From Bugula neritina (taxonomy: Eukaryota; Bryozoa; Gymnolaemata; Cheilostomatida; Bugulidae), in the NCBI GenBank assembly GCA_964035545.1, contig OZ037770.1:12358963-12422962 (forward strand): DNA of 64,000 nucleotides, written 5' to 3'. The notes beneath the pieces were generated by a model. That model worked only from the letters and a program-made list of their open reading frames with translations. It did no database searches and was not told where the DNA came from. Position 1 is the first letter of the stretch; each line of letters starts with the position of its first letter. The translations under genes and the position numbers were made by a program. Positions 1 to 14,100 of this stretch are shown piece by piece.

Positions 1-410
1 GAGGCAAAACCGAAATATTATGGTTGAAATAATATAATTTATCTATAAGGCACTTTTGATGACTCTATAAAAAAAATTATGCAGTCAAAAAATAAAAACT
101 GTTGATATTATTGAAAACTTTAGTAACCTACGTACTAACCATGGGTGACTCTATTTATTTGTACTGATTTACACGACTTTTAATTAAGCTAATTTGAAAA
201 AAATTCTAGCTTTATTTTTCAATAAATGATCTTTAATAATAACTATTACAAATCCCGGCAATAATTAAGAGGCTTCATTATTACTTAACAAAGTTTCAAA
301 TTTTAAAGAAATACGAAGTCAAATAAAATACAAAGTTGTTTTTGCCTAAAATCAAATCCATGCTGTGGAAAAATGTCCAACTTAAAATTACTTAAATGTT
401 GTAAAAAAAG

Positions 411-2160
411 GAGCAAAGATGTCATCAGTCTATATAGATGTGAAAACATTGAACACATTTGAAGCTGAAAAGGCTGTTGATGGAATCTATGAAACATCAG
501 ATGGTTCAATGGCACACAGTAAACATGAGACTAGACCCTGGTGGAGAGCAGACCTGGGAGATGTACACTGTGTCTGGGCTGTCAACATTCTCAACAGATA
601 TAGAAGTAAGCCAAACTGCCCTATGGCTGATAATAATATAGGGGAGGGGGGGGGGGGGGTGCACAACGGTTAGAGGGGTACAAAAAGCCGGCCAAATTGT
701 GAAAGAACTTATTGACTTAGAGTTGTATTTTTTTTTTGATAGAAAGGTATTGGCATAATTATTCAGCCAATGTAGTTTCAACACTTGCTGGACATACTTG
801 TTGAAGAGGCAAGTAAAAAAACTGTTACCTACTTTTTGTAAATTTCTTAGGATGTTGTTAAAGCTTTAAAACCTTTTACACTCAAAGGTAACAAGCCTAG
901 ATTTTACTGATATTATTGCCATTGCTTGCCTCTACATTGCTCAACTAGTGTAACAGCAAACTCTAAAATAAATTTTCCTTGAGCCACATTTATTTTCAAT
1001 TCGGCCACATGGGGCACTTTTATTAGTTTGTTTGCCCAAAACAGTGGTTAAAATGTTACTAAAACCTATAGATATAGTCATTTCTGACCTTTTTGTAAAA
1101 TATCGAAGACACCATGGTAAGAATATCAAACTACAAGGTGAAGCTCAATCAACATATACATCTGGTGAAGTTATAGCTTTGCCATTTCATACATAATACA
1201 AAACACTCTGCTGTTGCTACTAGTGGGCAGTCATGATATTCATTATATATTATATCATTGAGGGAATATACATATATTTGACTAAAATAAATTGCGATTT
1301 GCTCATTTGCTCCTCCCCTCTCCCTCTGCACCAATTATAGATACAGTTCATAGAAAAAAATCCACTCAAAATTTTGTAGTATATGTTACTAAAGCTTTTC
1401 TGATAAAAGTTCCTGTGAAGTGAAAATAGAAAAACGTTTTTAGTCCTAAACAGTAATAATAATGGCACCTTAGAAATGAGTGATGTGCGTTTGGTTTTGC
1501 CTTCCCCTGCTATCCGTGGTGGCACAAACTGTACAGCTAAAACATGAATTTTGCTGTAGATCTGAAAGAATATTTTTATTTATTTGTAATATTAATCAAA
1601 TAAAGATCAAATGCAACAAAATCAGCAAAGTTTCAATATATTTGTTGTGTCCCATTGTACAACGGTACCGGGCACAATATGCCGATTTTTTCGTCATGAA
1701 AATTTCATTATTCTGAAAGTTGTGAAAGAGATAGAAACAACAAACTGATACCTGTAATAGACAACAGATGCAGCATTAAGACTAGAGATTATTGACTTAG
1801 TAACTTGAAAAACAGACGAATAAGAGCAAAAAATTTAAATTTCGATTCGTTGTGCCCCCCCTTACCCCCACTTTACAGCTGTTTTCTCAGGTGTCTGCTT
1901 ATATATATATATATATGCTTTTAGAAATAGAATACAGCCAGAGAGCAATTAACACAGAAGTAACAGTTGCTATGGTAGAGGAAGATATTGAGTTTACTGG
2001 ATCTAACAGAGAAGTTCTGTGTAAATATGTTGATGGTTATCTCAACCAATACTACACTCTGGTTACATGTGATCAACCAATCAGTGGCCGCTTTGTCCAG
2101 ATTCTGTTTAATGCCACAACTTGGTTAAATCTTTATGAGATTGAAGTTCATGGCTATTAG
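411..2160 (+). CDS. Fucolectin-like (F5/8 type C) domain gene, copy 1, 3' part only
   Basis: Two coding exons are visible, 411-605 and 1925-2160 (stop TAG at 2158). Exon 411-605 carries AEKAVDGIYE and the PWWRADLGDVHCVWAVNILNR block; exon 1925-2160 carries the C-terminal half ending in LYEIEVHGY. These are hallmarks of the F-type lectin/fucolectin branch of the discoidin fold, usually secreted sugar-binding proteins. The donor at 605 (gtaag) and the acceptor at 1924 join in phase 1. The two frameshifted paralogues further on have the same phases and the same 236-nt last exon. The first visible exon has a poor acceptor (a run of A before AG at 409-410). No PAN/apple exon lies in bases 1-410, so the 5' part is either upstream of the window or missing. 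The reading frame is intact in what can be seen. Sugar binding is inferred from the family, not shown. Confidence 0.72.
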
Positions 2161-5100
2161 GAGTTGGAGGCTAGATTAGGGATATATTAATCCCACATGA
2201 ACTCTCATAATCTGTGTTGTGAATATGCTGTCCGTCTGTTTTCCAGTCCTGATAAAAATTAATTCACTCAGGCTTGTAACTGTCATTGAGATGAGTTGTG
2301 CTATAAGCAGCTCCGAACTGGGGGTGAATGTGTGCAGTAGCTGGGGGTCGTCATGTTTAAAGTCAGAGGGGGACCCAACTTCAAACTTGAAAACCCCAAA
2401 CTGCTGCACTAAGTCACCCCTAACTCAATGCTGCTTATAGAACATTTCCATTGAGCAGGTTAACTAAGGCGCATTTATCAGAATCAAGTACAGTGGCCTA
2501 AGTCTAGAGTCTAGAAAAAGCAGTAGGGAGACGATGCACCCTCTCATGTGGCTATCAATTACTAAAGAAAAAGCTTTAATCTTAGTGTATATTATCTAAA
2601 TTTTATTGTACAAACTGAAGATTTGTGAATTTTACGATAAAGAAGCTCTAATGCTACTTTTGATAACTTATATGTAAGTGCTTATTGATTTTTGCTAGTG
2701 CATTATGGTAATTAAATATACATTTCATATAATAAAACATTGTGTTCTTTGGATGTCGTAATAAAAGCTGTTGATGCAGCAAAAACGCTTTGTTTTATGA
2801 ATGTTACATTTTCAACAAAATAATTTATCTGAAATCCTTAAAACTTTCTTTTGTGCAAAGCCGGATTTGATTTTATTTAACACATTTCAATCTAGGCAAA
2901 TCCTCACCCTAGTTTTTTTTACAGTTTTAAAGCGTCTGACGAAATTAACGATAATTTTGCCTAATATAGAGTAAGTAAGCAACTTCATGTTCAAGTAAAG
3001 ATTTCAATTAAACAAAATTCAGAAGTACATTTTTAAAGAATTGCATCGTCATTTCATGGCTTTTCTCTTGTAGAATATATGGTTTTTATTGCTGTTGATA
3101 GTTTAACGCAGGGGTGCCCAACCTTTTCCGATCGAGAGCCACTCAAGGGAATATTCCATGGCAAGGTTAACAGAGTAACAGCGGCAGTATTTTTCAAGCT
3201 ATTTAATTCCAAATTTTTATGAATCATTACACAATGAAGTCCCAATAATTACTGCAGCTGCATGTTTTGTAGCATGTGTGTAAATAAGATATTTAAAAGG
3301 TGGCTTTTTACTCTATATCCTGTATCTTTTAGAAAATAATTTTAGTTCTAAATGCTCTTGGGGGCCACATAAATGTAGGCTGTTTAACAGCACACATATC
3401 ACATCTTGTTACAACTGATTATTACCACATGTTGCCTTATAATCTAAGGAGAAATTAGTCCCAAGAATTACCATTCGTGTCAGTGGGACTGCCTACAACG
3501 TCCCAAATTCACATAATTTCCCAATTGCAAGTCACCTAAATAAAACCAGATTTATCAGTCAACCTCATTTTCTCAAAAGTTATCTAACTCAAAATATTTT
3601 ATAGTTTGTACTAATTTATGTAAGAACTTCTGTCCACACAGGGAATTGAACCTCATGACGCTTCTAAGCTTGCAAACCAGTAGTGCTTTCACTATAGGAG
3701 CCATAACTGGGGAATCCCAACACTACAGAATTCATCATGGAATAAGTGGATCATTTGGTGCAGCCAGACTATGTCATTGCCATTAAGAGTTTCAAAACAA
3801 TCTGGTAGAATAATGATCCTTGCTTATGTTCTAGAAGCTTCCTTGTCAAAAGTTAAATTATATAAAATAAGTGGTCAGTTGCAAGCTGAACCTGTCATAG
3901 AAACAATCATCTTAACAAGTAAGTTCTGTTCTACAAATGACTAATAAGTAAATAAATAGCAGTTTGAGTTTACCACGAAAGCTGTCAGAAGTCTCTAGAA
4001 GGCAGGAGTTGAGATAATGTTTAATAAATCGGACAAAATGAAAAAAATTGTGCATAATTGGCAATGTAAAGAACTTGAAAACACCAATTACGCCTAAGAA
4101 CTGACATTTAAATGTCGAAATACCCAAATGGGGGATGGATTACACACACACACCAAGTTTTAAAATGAAACTGGAACCCTTGAAAAAATTGTCAAAAACT
4201 CAAGCATTTCTTCACAAATTTATATAAAATTTCTATTTTTGAATTTTCTACTAACTAATTTAAGTAAACTGAGCGCAATTTGCAGATACAGATATAAGTT
4301 TTTACTGCAGCGAGTCATCAGTTTGAAAACTAACCATATACACTAATGCAGCATTTTCTACACGCAAAATCCAGCAAAACTTACTTACTATTTCAAAATA
4401 CTTGTTAGAAAAGGTATCAGTGATCAGGGTAAAAATTTAAAACTTGCTAGACTACATGCTGACAATATTAATTATCTGAAGCTCTCATTGTTCCCAATAA
4501 AAAAGAAAACATTTAGATTAATGCTTGTCAAATATTATTGTCACTATTTAAATTATTGCTTGATACTTAATTATAAGGAAAGTGAAAGGAACATTGAAAA
4601 AGATCTAAAAATAATGTTAAATAGTAATTATTTGGATCTTTCTTATTAAAAAGTAAGTTACCAAAAACAAATTTAATAAATAGAATAATGCTATTGCATG
4701 ATGATTATTACACTGAATTATTCTTTAGGTGTAAGTAAAATTCCAAAATATCAAAACAGTAACAGGACAGTAAATATACTTACCTTTACTTACAGTACAT
4801 TTATTACTAGAACCAGATGCCTGCTATGAGATGAGAAGACAACTCCAGATAATTTACTACACAATATAGTTTACTAGACATAGTTCAACTAAAACTACCT
4901 GCGGTTTATGAAAAATCATAAAGTAATATTTATTAGCCGACTCTTACTTCCTTCGAATTCAGATTATTTGAGAGAAAATTTAATTGGTAATATATGCTTT
5001 AACATTTATCCTGAGAAATTCACACTGCAAGATATATTATGCAGTATATTCGTAAATGGCTTAAAATAAAATTCAATATAACATGTAACTTAAAATAAAA

Positions 5101-6603
5101 ATAGAACTCTCTAGAAAAACTCTAGACTTACAAATCCAAGCTTCAAAGTTTATAGTCCTATCATTCATTGTTATCACTATATGATTTTGATGCAATTTCC
5201 ACGATTTACTATACTAGAAAATGGTCATTTCATCAATATGGTTTCAGAAAGTTTCAGCAAAGCTATAAAGAAGTACTGGAATAAGTGGAATTTACTGAAA
5301 ATTTTTAGACAGTGTGGTTTCTGATTGCTTGAACATGGTTCAAACTCAACTAAAAATTGATCATAACTTGGATTTCTTTCTCTGCTAAATTGGAATAGTT
5401 GTAGAGAAAAAATTTGTGATAAATTGATACAGGCTGACTGTTTAGTTAAAACCACTGATTAAACTGCTGATGGGACGATTCACTAGCTCTACACAACTAA
5501 AATTGTCATCTTTTTAAATCATAAACGCAATCAATTTACTTCTGAACATATGTAGTTATATATTAATCATTATTATATTCCTAAATTTATATTAGAACAA
5601 TTTCTATTCAAACATTGATTGTCATACTCTGTTTATCTATTGCAGTAAAATTAGCAAAGATCTCTTAACATGAAATATTCAGAGCATGATCTCTTCTGTG
5701 TCAATTCAAGTGAAGACATCAAGTAACTGTTTCTTATTATTTCTAAATACAGATTTCAGTTAAAAGAAGAATATAGTATGATAGTATGATAATAATAGCC
5801 ATAGTTATGTGGAACAGCCTACAAAGGGGTTTCCATTTACAAGCATCTTCATCTGGTGGCTGAAATGATCTTGTCATCATAAATGAGCTTCAAATATAGA
5901 ACATTTACCTGCTTTCACACTTTCAACAAATTATAAAACTGTCTTTATTTGAGGCAAAATCTACCAGGTAGCTACCGTGTTGACTGTGGAAGAAATTATC
6001 GCCTCAGAATTCAAGCTATTCTTAACAAAATATAGTGGTGGGTTACTAAAACTACTGAGTCACGTATGTACCTGATTACATCGACAAGATAATGCAGCTA
6101 GTCTAACAACATGTATCTTATGTTAGTGAGATGAATCATATGTAAGTGAGCATGCAGTAAATTTTGCTCTAATGAAGGATTTTTTGGTAGTTATCTTCTC
6201 TAGATATATATAATCATTATTGTATTAATCACACTCAGGTTTAACAAATTTTTAACAATAGTTCAAAGGTTCTTTATATGAATCTTGGTAAACGTGTAAC
6301 TACCACTTTGTGCAATGTGAAAACATAAATGAAACTTTTCAATTAGAGAGAAAAGTTTGATTCTGGGATGTGTTTTGACAATCTCACTGACTAAGAACAA
6401 ATACTAGCATGTCAAAAAGTTGAACACAACATGTGGCTGACACAGATAATACTTTGCTCTTTGCCTTTATAATAATATTGATGTCAACTTTGTACTGTAA
6501 AAAATCACAACTGGTATAACAATGCCAGGAAGTGCTACTTGAATTAGCACTTTTTGCACAGCTGAAATAATGCACTGTGTGAAACATAGTGATGATTAAA
6601 GTA
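2161..6603. other. AT-rich intergenic DNA, no gene seen
   Basis: Contains a possible polyadenylation signal AATAAA at 2731-2736 for the fucolectin gene upstream, and a hAT-like remnant near 3109. Otherwise only short open frames with no recognisable domain or splice support. Confidence 0.5.
3109..3400 (+). mobile_element. Possible hAT-type transposon remnant
   Basis: Starts with CAGGGGTGCCCAACCTTTTC followed by GAGAGCCAC, which resembles the terminal inverted repeat of many hAT and Charlie-like elements. A degraded ggggccaca motif appears near 3361. I could not find a clean matching right end or an 8-bp target duplication, so the limits are approximate. Confidence 0.3.
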
Positions 6604-6944
6604 AAGATAATGTAGTAACAGTAGCAGTAGTAGTGATAGTAGCAGTAGTAATAGCAATAGCAGTAGTAATGGTAGTAGTAGCAGCAGTAGTAATAGTAAT
6701 AGTAGCAGTAGTAATAGCAGTAGTAGTAGTAACAGTAGTAGTGGTGGTGGTAGTTGTAGTAATAGTAGCAGTAGTAATAGCAGTAGTAGTAGTAACAGTA
6801 GTAGTGGTGGTGGTAGTAGTAGTAGCAGTAGTAGCGGTGGTAGTAGTAGTAGTAGTAGTAACAGTAGTAGTGGTGGTGGTAGTAGTAGTAGCAGTTGTAG
6901 TAATAGTAGCAGTAGTAATAGCAGTAGTAGTAGTAACAGTAGTA

Positions 6945-6987
<43 letters not shown>

Positions 6988-7063
6988 TAGTAGTAGCAGT
7001 AGTAGTAGCGGTAGTAGTATTAGTAGTAGTAGTAGCAGTAGTAGTAGTAGTAATTATAGTAGT
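6604..7063. repeat. Long imperfect (AGT)n trinucleotide array
   Basis: About 460 bp of GTA/AGT triplets with interspersed GCA, GGT and ACA variants. A higher-order pattern recurs: a stretch containing agcagtagtaatagcagtag is seen at least three times. It is open in two frames only because of its composition (poly-Val one way, poly-Thr the other). Not considered coding. Confidence 0.9.
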
Positions 7064-8130
7064 AAATAACAAAGTTGGTCTTTTAGGTAAACAATTATAT
7101 GTAAGGTATTATTACGTGAACGTATATATTTATATATAATAATGTACTAGCTAATATTGGCAAACAGAAATTATTTAGACTCCATGACATGCATAAAGAG
7201 GCAAGTACGAAAAATACATGTGCACTTAGAACAAAAATTTAGATCAAAAGATCCAACAGAATTGAACATGGCTGCTTAAGATCCATAGATAAAACAGTTA
7301 CAGACTCAAATGAAAAAGCTATCTTCAGATGGTAAACATTACTTCTGTTCAAGACTAAAATTAATGCTTAATTGACTTTCCTTTCTCTATTAAGTGTAAA
7401 CACGGCACCAAATCGATTACTACGCCATTTTGAAAGGTTATGAATATTCAGAGTGACGTATGGTTGTTACAAATTATATCATTCAGTTGCACCAAACTAT
7501 AGCTGAGTATAAGAATTTTTCCTCAGTAAACTTACAAATAACCATTACTGTGCTGATAGGATCAAGTATTGTATACAATTTTTACATGTATTCATGATCT
7601 AATGATGAACATTTTTCTTACAAAGAATCGGAAATATAAGTTAAGTTCCACGACAAATTTATATTAATAAGTTGTAAAATTACATTTTTAAAATACATCG
7701 TCATATTAAACTGTATATTACAACATGAAATTTGTACATAAAAGCATTTTCCTTTCCAGCAGAAAGGAAAAGACCAAAACACTTACTTATATATCACGTG
7801 CAAGATTCTTACAGTCCCGATTAATGACACTAAGTTTTGAGTAATTCCAATAACATTCTGCTGTTCCTTAATGCTAAACTAATGTGTGTGACGTGACACA
7901 CCAATCTAGTTCACTAATAGTTCTATTAATAGCTCAAGTGACACACAAATGATAGACTAAGCAATATCCACAGACTTCAGTTCTTATCTCACATAGATAG
8001 TTAGTAATAATTCGGAGCTCATCTGACCACCTCTTCAACAATTCTATTATACAGTACTCAAGAGTTAATTTACTTATTTCTAGATACAACAGTTTTCTGG
8101 TTTGAGAGTTCAAAGACTGAGAATATAGCC
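7064..8130. other. Region downstream of the DBHS gene, probably including its 3' UTR
   Basis: No gene is seen. The DBHS stop codon lies at 8131-8133 on the minus strand, so part of this stretch should be its 3' untranslated region. The cleavage site cannot be placed with confidence. Confidence 0.45.
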
Positions 8131-11100
8131 CTAATATCTCCGTGGACGTTTAGCATCTGCGGGGCCCATACCCTGTTGATTAAACATTCGGCCTTGATGT
8201 TGGCGGTAATTATTTAAACTTGGTCGATGAGGATTGGGCCCAAGGAGTGAGGGCGCTGCATGGGGCCCCCCACCTCGTGGTGGGCCGTTCCTAGCTGATC
8301 CCTGCTCAAATCTACTTTGGTGCTACAATGTAAGAGAGTCAATAGCACATGTTACAGAGCAATGAGTGGCTAAAGCATAATATTATAGTCAATGGAGTGG
8401 CTATAGAGATATGAGGGGCGTGTTACATGTTAGCTAGTAGCTACGACACATGGAGTGACTAGAGGGTAACTAATCAAACAGTTACTTATGGCAAGTGAGT
8501 TCTTAATTAATTTATAACGAAATAATTGCACCATATAGAATCCCAAATCATTTATCATCCAAAAATTTCGGAGTAAAAAATGTTTGATCAAAAGACACTT
8601 TTATGACATGACTATAATATTATTCAGTTAGAACTAACTTTAATGAATGATATGTTAGCAGATGTAGTGTATAAGTTTGGTGTAGTCTGGCAGCTTTAAA
8701 ATTTTACTAAAAACAAACCCAACTTTCCTAATAGACAGGAAATGAAGTTTTGAAAATAAAATAATGAAATATATCAGTTACTATCAGTTTCACTCCACTT
8801 CACAATTTCCTATACATATTTATTTTCCAGTTATTTAGCTATCAGTTGAAATATGAACCAAGTTAGTTGCAAAAAAATAAAACTTATTTCCAATGATAAG
8901 TCAGAATGATGCCAACATTTAAAAACAAAGTAAATTCAATTATAAATGAAAAATACCAACACACAGTTTATATAAATATAATATAATCGTAACAGTGTCT
9001 ATATACATATATATATATATATATATCTGAAAATAAAAGACAGTTCTAAAATATTTGATGAAAATAAAATTAATGGAAGTTATATATTGAAGCATGGAGA
9101 ATTAGCTAAAATTCCAAATTGAAGAAAGAAAAGCAGTGTAATGGGGGAGGGGGGCACTTTTTCTAATTAAGATCTGAATTACTTTTTCTCAACTAATAGA
9201 ATTTCATATCATAAAACATAATTGAAAAAAAAACAGGTCTAGGTTAACTTATTATGTCATAGTTTGCCACCTGACAATGACATAAATAGAAATACTTTTC
9301 TAGAAATAATTTTCTGGTGTCAACAGAGTAAATTAGTACGAAATGAATTTTAAGACATGATGTTAAAGCATATACGTTCATTCGGCCATCAACATTGTGG
9401 ATGTAAAACACAATCTAACCTGACCAGATAACTGTGGGGCAAGTCAGTAATGATACAAACTAGTTTGGAAAATGTGAGATAGACAACTCCAAATTATAAT
9501 GACAAGCAAACAAACAGTACAAAGGTTAACACCTAAGGGACTAACTACATGGATTTGTCAGTCCTACTTAAAAATCTGTATGAATTTATCCCTAAAAACT
9601 TATTAAATAAAAACTATAAGATAACAGGTTCAACTTGTGAATACTTCAATATTATTTTTTAAGTTACGTAATCATTCATATTGTATAAAGGGCAGCAGCG
9701 GCTTCTTTATTAAAATCCCTCAACAAGTACTTGAATGTCAGTAGTCAGGGGGTTAAATTCAATTTTAACTCAATGGGATAAGCATTTACTTCCTCAAATA
9801 GATTACGAATTGAAATCATAGTTGTAATACAATATCTATAACTTTCTAACATGACTAAAGTCAATTATTGGGAAAAAATAAATTAATTATAAACTCAAAC
9901 TATCTAGTCATAATAATATCAAGCTACAAGAAATTGGCAAGGTTTTCAAATACTAAATTCCTACAGTCTATCAAGATAACCCAGAATGAACACTATCTAA
10001 GAAGGGGAGCAGTGATGCCTGCCCAGAATAAATAATGGCGACTGTTTTTCAAATACTATTTGTAGGACTTGTTTATCATACGGGAAAATACTAATAGCAA
10101 GTACATAGACTGTAAAATTCTCAGCAACTTTCTGGTTTCTTTGATGAAACTACTTCAAGGCATGAAAACAGCAATAAGCTTTTGTTACTACATATTATAT
10201 AGTAATATATGAATATCGCACATAGCAAGCTTATGATATGCTGTGATTTACATAAGAATGTTGAAGGCTTAACGCCTACTTCCAGCTATAATCCAACAAA
10301 AATATTCCTAGAAGTAAAAGTTTTCTAAGCAGCATCACAAACTAGTGAACAAATCTACTATCAGTGATAAATAATTTAGCTGAGTCAATGATCATACGAT
10401 AGCAGTTAGGTATTTAGTAACGAGCCTTAAGCACCTGCAACCACCACTAACAAGGTGTCATAATCTATCTGACTAGAGTGACACTCAATTTAGCTTGTAT
10501 TTTTTAGAAGTGATGGGCACAGCTAAAGCCAAAGTCATATTCAGTAATATTGTCTAACTGCGGCAGTTACAATAGGTGAGACAACTCCAACTTTGAAAGA
10601 TTACTTTTTCAGAATTAAAAACTTGACTAGACGTGAAATGGCTAATTTTTAGTACAACTAATTAAGAGAGTTGAAGAATCTCCTTTTAGTGTTTTAAACT
10701 CAGACTGATAGCATGACTCATCTCATGTCAATCTCACAGTCTGTACTGCTTAATATCTACTATTTTATAACAGGATTATATAACAGGACTGTCTACATTT
10801 ACTCAATAAGCAACTTGCTTACCACAGCTGGATGATTGTAACATAAACGAACAGTTGAACGCAAAAAAACTATACCCTTGCAATAGCTACCATATATGGC
10901 AACCTTACCATACACCACTAGACAGCATGACTTTAGTTGATCAACCTAGCCTATGTTCCCACAATTAATCAGCCCAACAAACTGATGTATTAATCTAAGG
11001 CTATCAGAAACGAGTAGTTGTAAAATAACTGAGCTGTAGAGAGCAATTATGCCACATACCATGTCCTCCTTCGGACCCGGGCGAGGACCTCGGAAGTTAT

Positions 11101-14100
11101 CTCCACCACCCATACGTCTGCCACCACCACCACCACCGCCACCTCCAGAATTCCGACCTAGTTGAATGAGCAAAAAGATGCTGAGATGAGAAAACTCAAG
11201 TTAGCAGAAATATCTAAAATATTTCGTGGTGATGTAATAAAGTATAATAATATTGTGATACCATAAAAAGTAAAATTTTAAGAATCTTTAGAATTTGTAA
11301 ATATAGCAATTATATTATATAAGGAAAAAAACAATCAAAAAGTTAGTTATTTCTAATAATAAATATAAGAAAATATTATATAAAAATAGGGTTTTAAAAA
11401 CAGGTGGCCAATCATAGCGATTATTTAAAAAAAACAACCAATCTACATGGTTCTTTGAGATTGGGCTTTTTTGGAGCCCATATTAAGAGTTATTCTATCT
11501 GCAAAGTTAAATGTCACTCCACATAGTATAGTGTAGATATTGTAGACTATTTCCAGTTTGTAAGAAATATGAAAAAACAAAAAATATAGAAAATTGTTTT
11601 AAAACTTAACCACAATTGCTTCAACTCAGGCATTGTGGGAGACCGTAACTTGGTATAGGAGTAGAAGCTACTCTCACCTTCATGTAAGTAAGGGGGCGGG
11701 TTAGGGGGAGGCTGCAGACTCCGCCCACCATGCTGCTGCTGCCGGCTCTGCATCTCCTGCAGGGCAGCTTGTCTCTCTCTAATCATTCGCTCTCTCAGGG
11801 CTTGCTGCTGGTGCTGCAAATAGCCATACACAACTATCACTCCACCAATCAACATCTTGATTACAGTTAAGGAAACCAGACAACCAATAAACATGATGAG
11901 TACTTTAAACATTAAGTCAACCAATCAAATCAATGTCACTTGACAGATTAGCCTACTTTGAATTTTAAGCTGTAAATCCGAACAAAGAAACCATGCAACT
12001 AGACATTACAATCTATGGGGACAGAAGACAATCATTTTTTTTCAAAATTGTTACATTTAGCAGCTTTTGTCGAAAAAAATTAATAATTTCTGCAAGAATC
12101 TTACAACCTCATCATTGCAAGGTCTTATTTCAATTAAAATTTTGCTAAATCAGGCAATTCGTGTTGACTTCTCTGCCATAAAAATATCTGCATACTCAAA
12201 ATGGTGACCCACAGAAAAATATTTAGTAACGTTGAAACGGACCAGTTTTCCCAAACAGGAAGTTACAAAACAGGAAGTAATTTACCTGCATGAGGAGTTC
12301 CTGTGGACCTCCATTAAGTCCGCCCGGTTGCTGTCCACCAGGAAACTCCGCCTCCCCACCGTCTGCGCGACCTCCGGACTGCATGGCATTGGGACCGGGT
12401 CTATTCATTCTGTTCATTTGGCCCGGCCCACCCATCTGATTAGGCCCGCCCATGTTCATGTTAGGCCCACCCATGTTCATATTAGGTCCGCCCATGTTCA
12501 TCTGATTTCCTTGCTGCTGACGCAACTGCATTCTTCTCATCTACACGGAAACATCCGGAATATTGATAACATATGATATATATATATATTTATATTGATA
12601 ACAGATAATACTAGTCGAACATGACCATACAACATATATGATGACAACATAGTTTTTATTATATATTTTAATAGCAAAGAAAATGTCAAAATATGGTAAG
12701 TTTATTCATCATTTTAGTATAATCAAAGCATCTAATACATAGTTGCTGATTTCATAAATCACCTAGCATACAAAATTATAAAAAAGCCTAAACATACACC
12801 ATGCAATTGGATGCCATGATAGTTTACATTTAGTACGTAAAGTGAATAAAAACAGAAATAAACCAACACCAAGTGTGCCACGTGAAAGTTCTAGTTGGTA
12901 AAAAATAAACTACCAGATGACGTTAGAAAGATTTCAGAGTAGGTTTTAATATTAAATAAACGAGGAATAGGCCTACAAACTTAGCGCAAAATAAAATCTA
13001 TTTAAACTATAAGACAATTAAACAATTTACAAGAGAATTAAAACTTTCTTAGTTATAAATTTTGAATGTGGTAAACACCAACATACCTCCAACTCTCTCA
13101 TTTTCTGCTCTTCTCTCTGTTTCTTCTGCATCTCCAAAGCATTGAGTTCCGCCTGCCGTCGCATCATATCCTGTCGCAACATGTTGGCCTTATGGTCGTG
13201 CATCATCGTCTCTACCTCAATCTCCATCTCTAACCGTTTCTGTGCCATTTCATCCTGCAATGGAGAAGAAAAAGTGAACTTTGACTTCCGCACTTATAAC
13301 TTCAGAGCTAGAGGATGGTACTAGCCTAGTGGAGGCATAACTCATGGCCACGTGCTTTCTACTAGAAAAGCTACTGAAAACTGTGTATTGGTATGTTGAC
13401 TAAAATAATTTTGAATCGTATTAAAAAACACAAAAGAAAACAGCTGAGCCTATAAACACTTTTGTCATAGTTACTCTACCACACCTAGCTAAATGGAATT
13501 TGTTGAAACAAGCATTATAAAAACTGAACAAAGTCAAACTAAAACCCTTTCCGAACTAACAGAAAACCCATCATTTTAAGGACTTGAAGTGTTGCAACAG
13601 ATTTACGACTCTACAATGTGGCTCACCTCTAACAATCGTTTCTTCTCTTGCTCCACTTTCTCCAAATCTTTCCATTTCATGCCAACATCATATTCGAAAG
13701 ATCCGGGCTCAGCTAGGCGAGGGTCCACGGACATTTCACTGTAGAATAAATATATCGTCGTGCCATATAACAAAATAGACAGTAAGCTACAGCATGTGAT
13801 ACAGCTAGACAGATTTTAGTACTGGAGAAAAAATCTGCTGAGAAAGGCTCTACAACATAAATCTTAGTGCAAATTTTACAAGAAAAACTACAGAAAATAT
13901 AAAATTGTTTCACAAAATTATTACATTATTAAAAAAGTAACTGGAATAACTTAAAGCACTCCATAAAAGTATTTTTCAATTACAGCTTTTATTTAAATTG
14001 GTGAAAATAAAATAGCAGATTCGCTTTAGTTTAATAAATTTACCTACCAACAGCTTACTCCGTTCAATTCAAAGCATTTTCACTTACAAGTTAAAGACAT

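Noticed and set aside
6596-7139. Poly-Thr and poly-Val open frames over the AGT array
   Set aside because: Pure products of a trinucleotide repeat on both strands, with no codon bias or splice support.
11547-11924. 125-codon minus-strand frame with a hydrophobic N-terminus
   Set aside because: The hydrophobic part is intron translation. Only 11678-11813 is a real DBHS exon.
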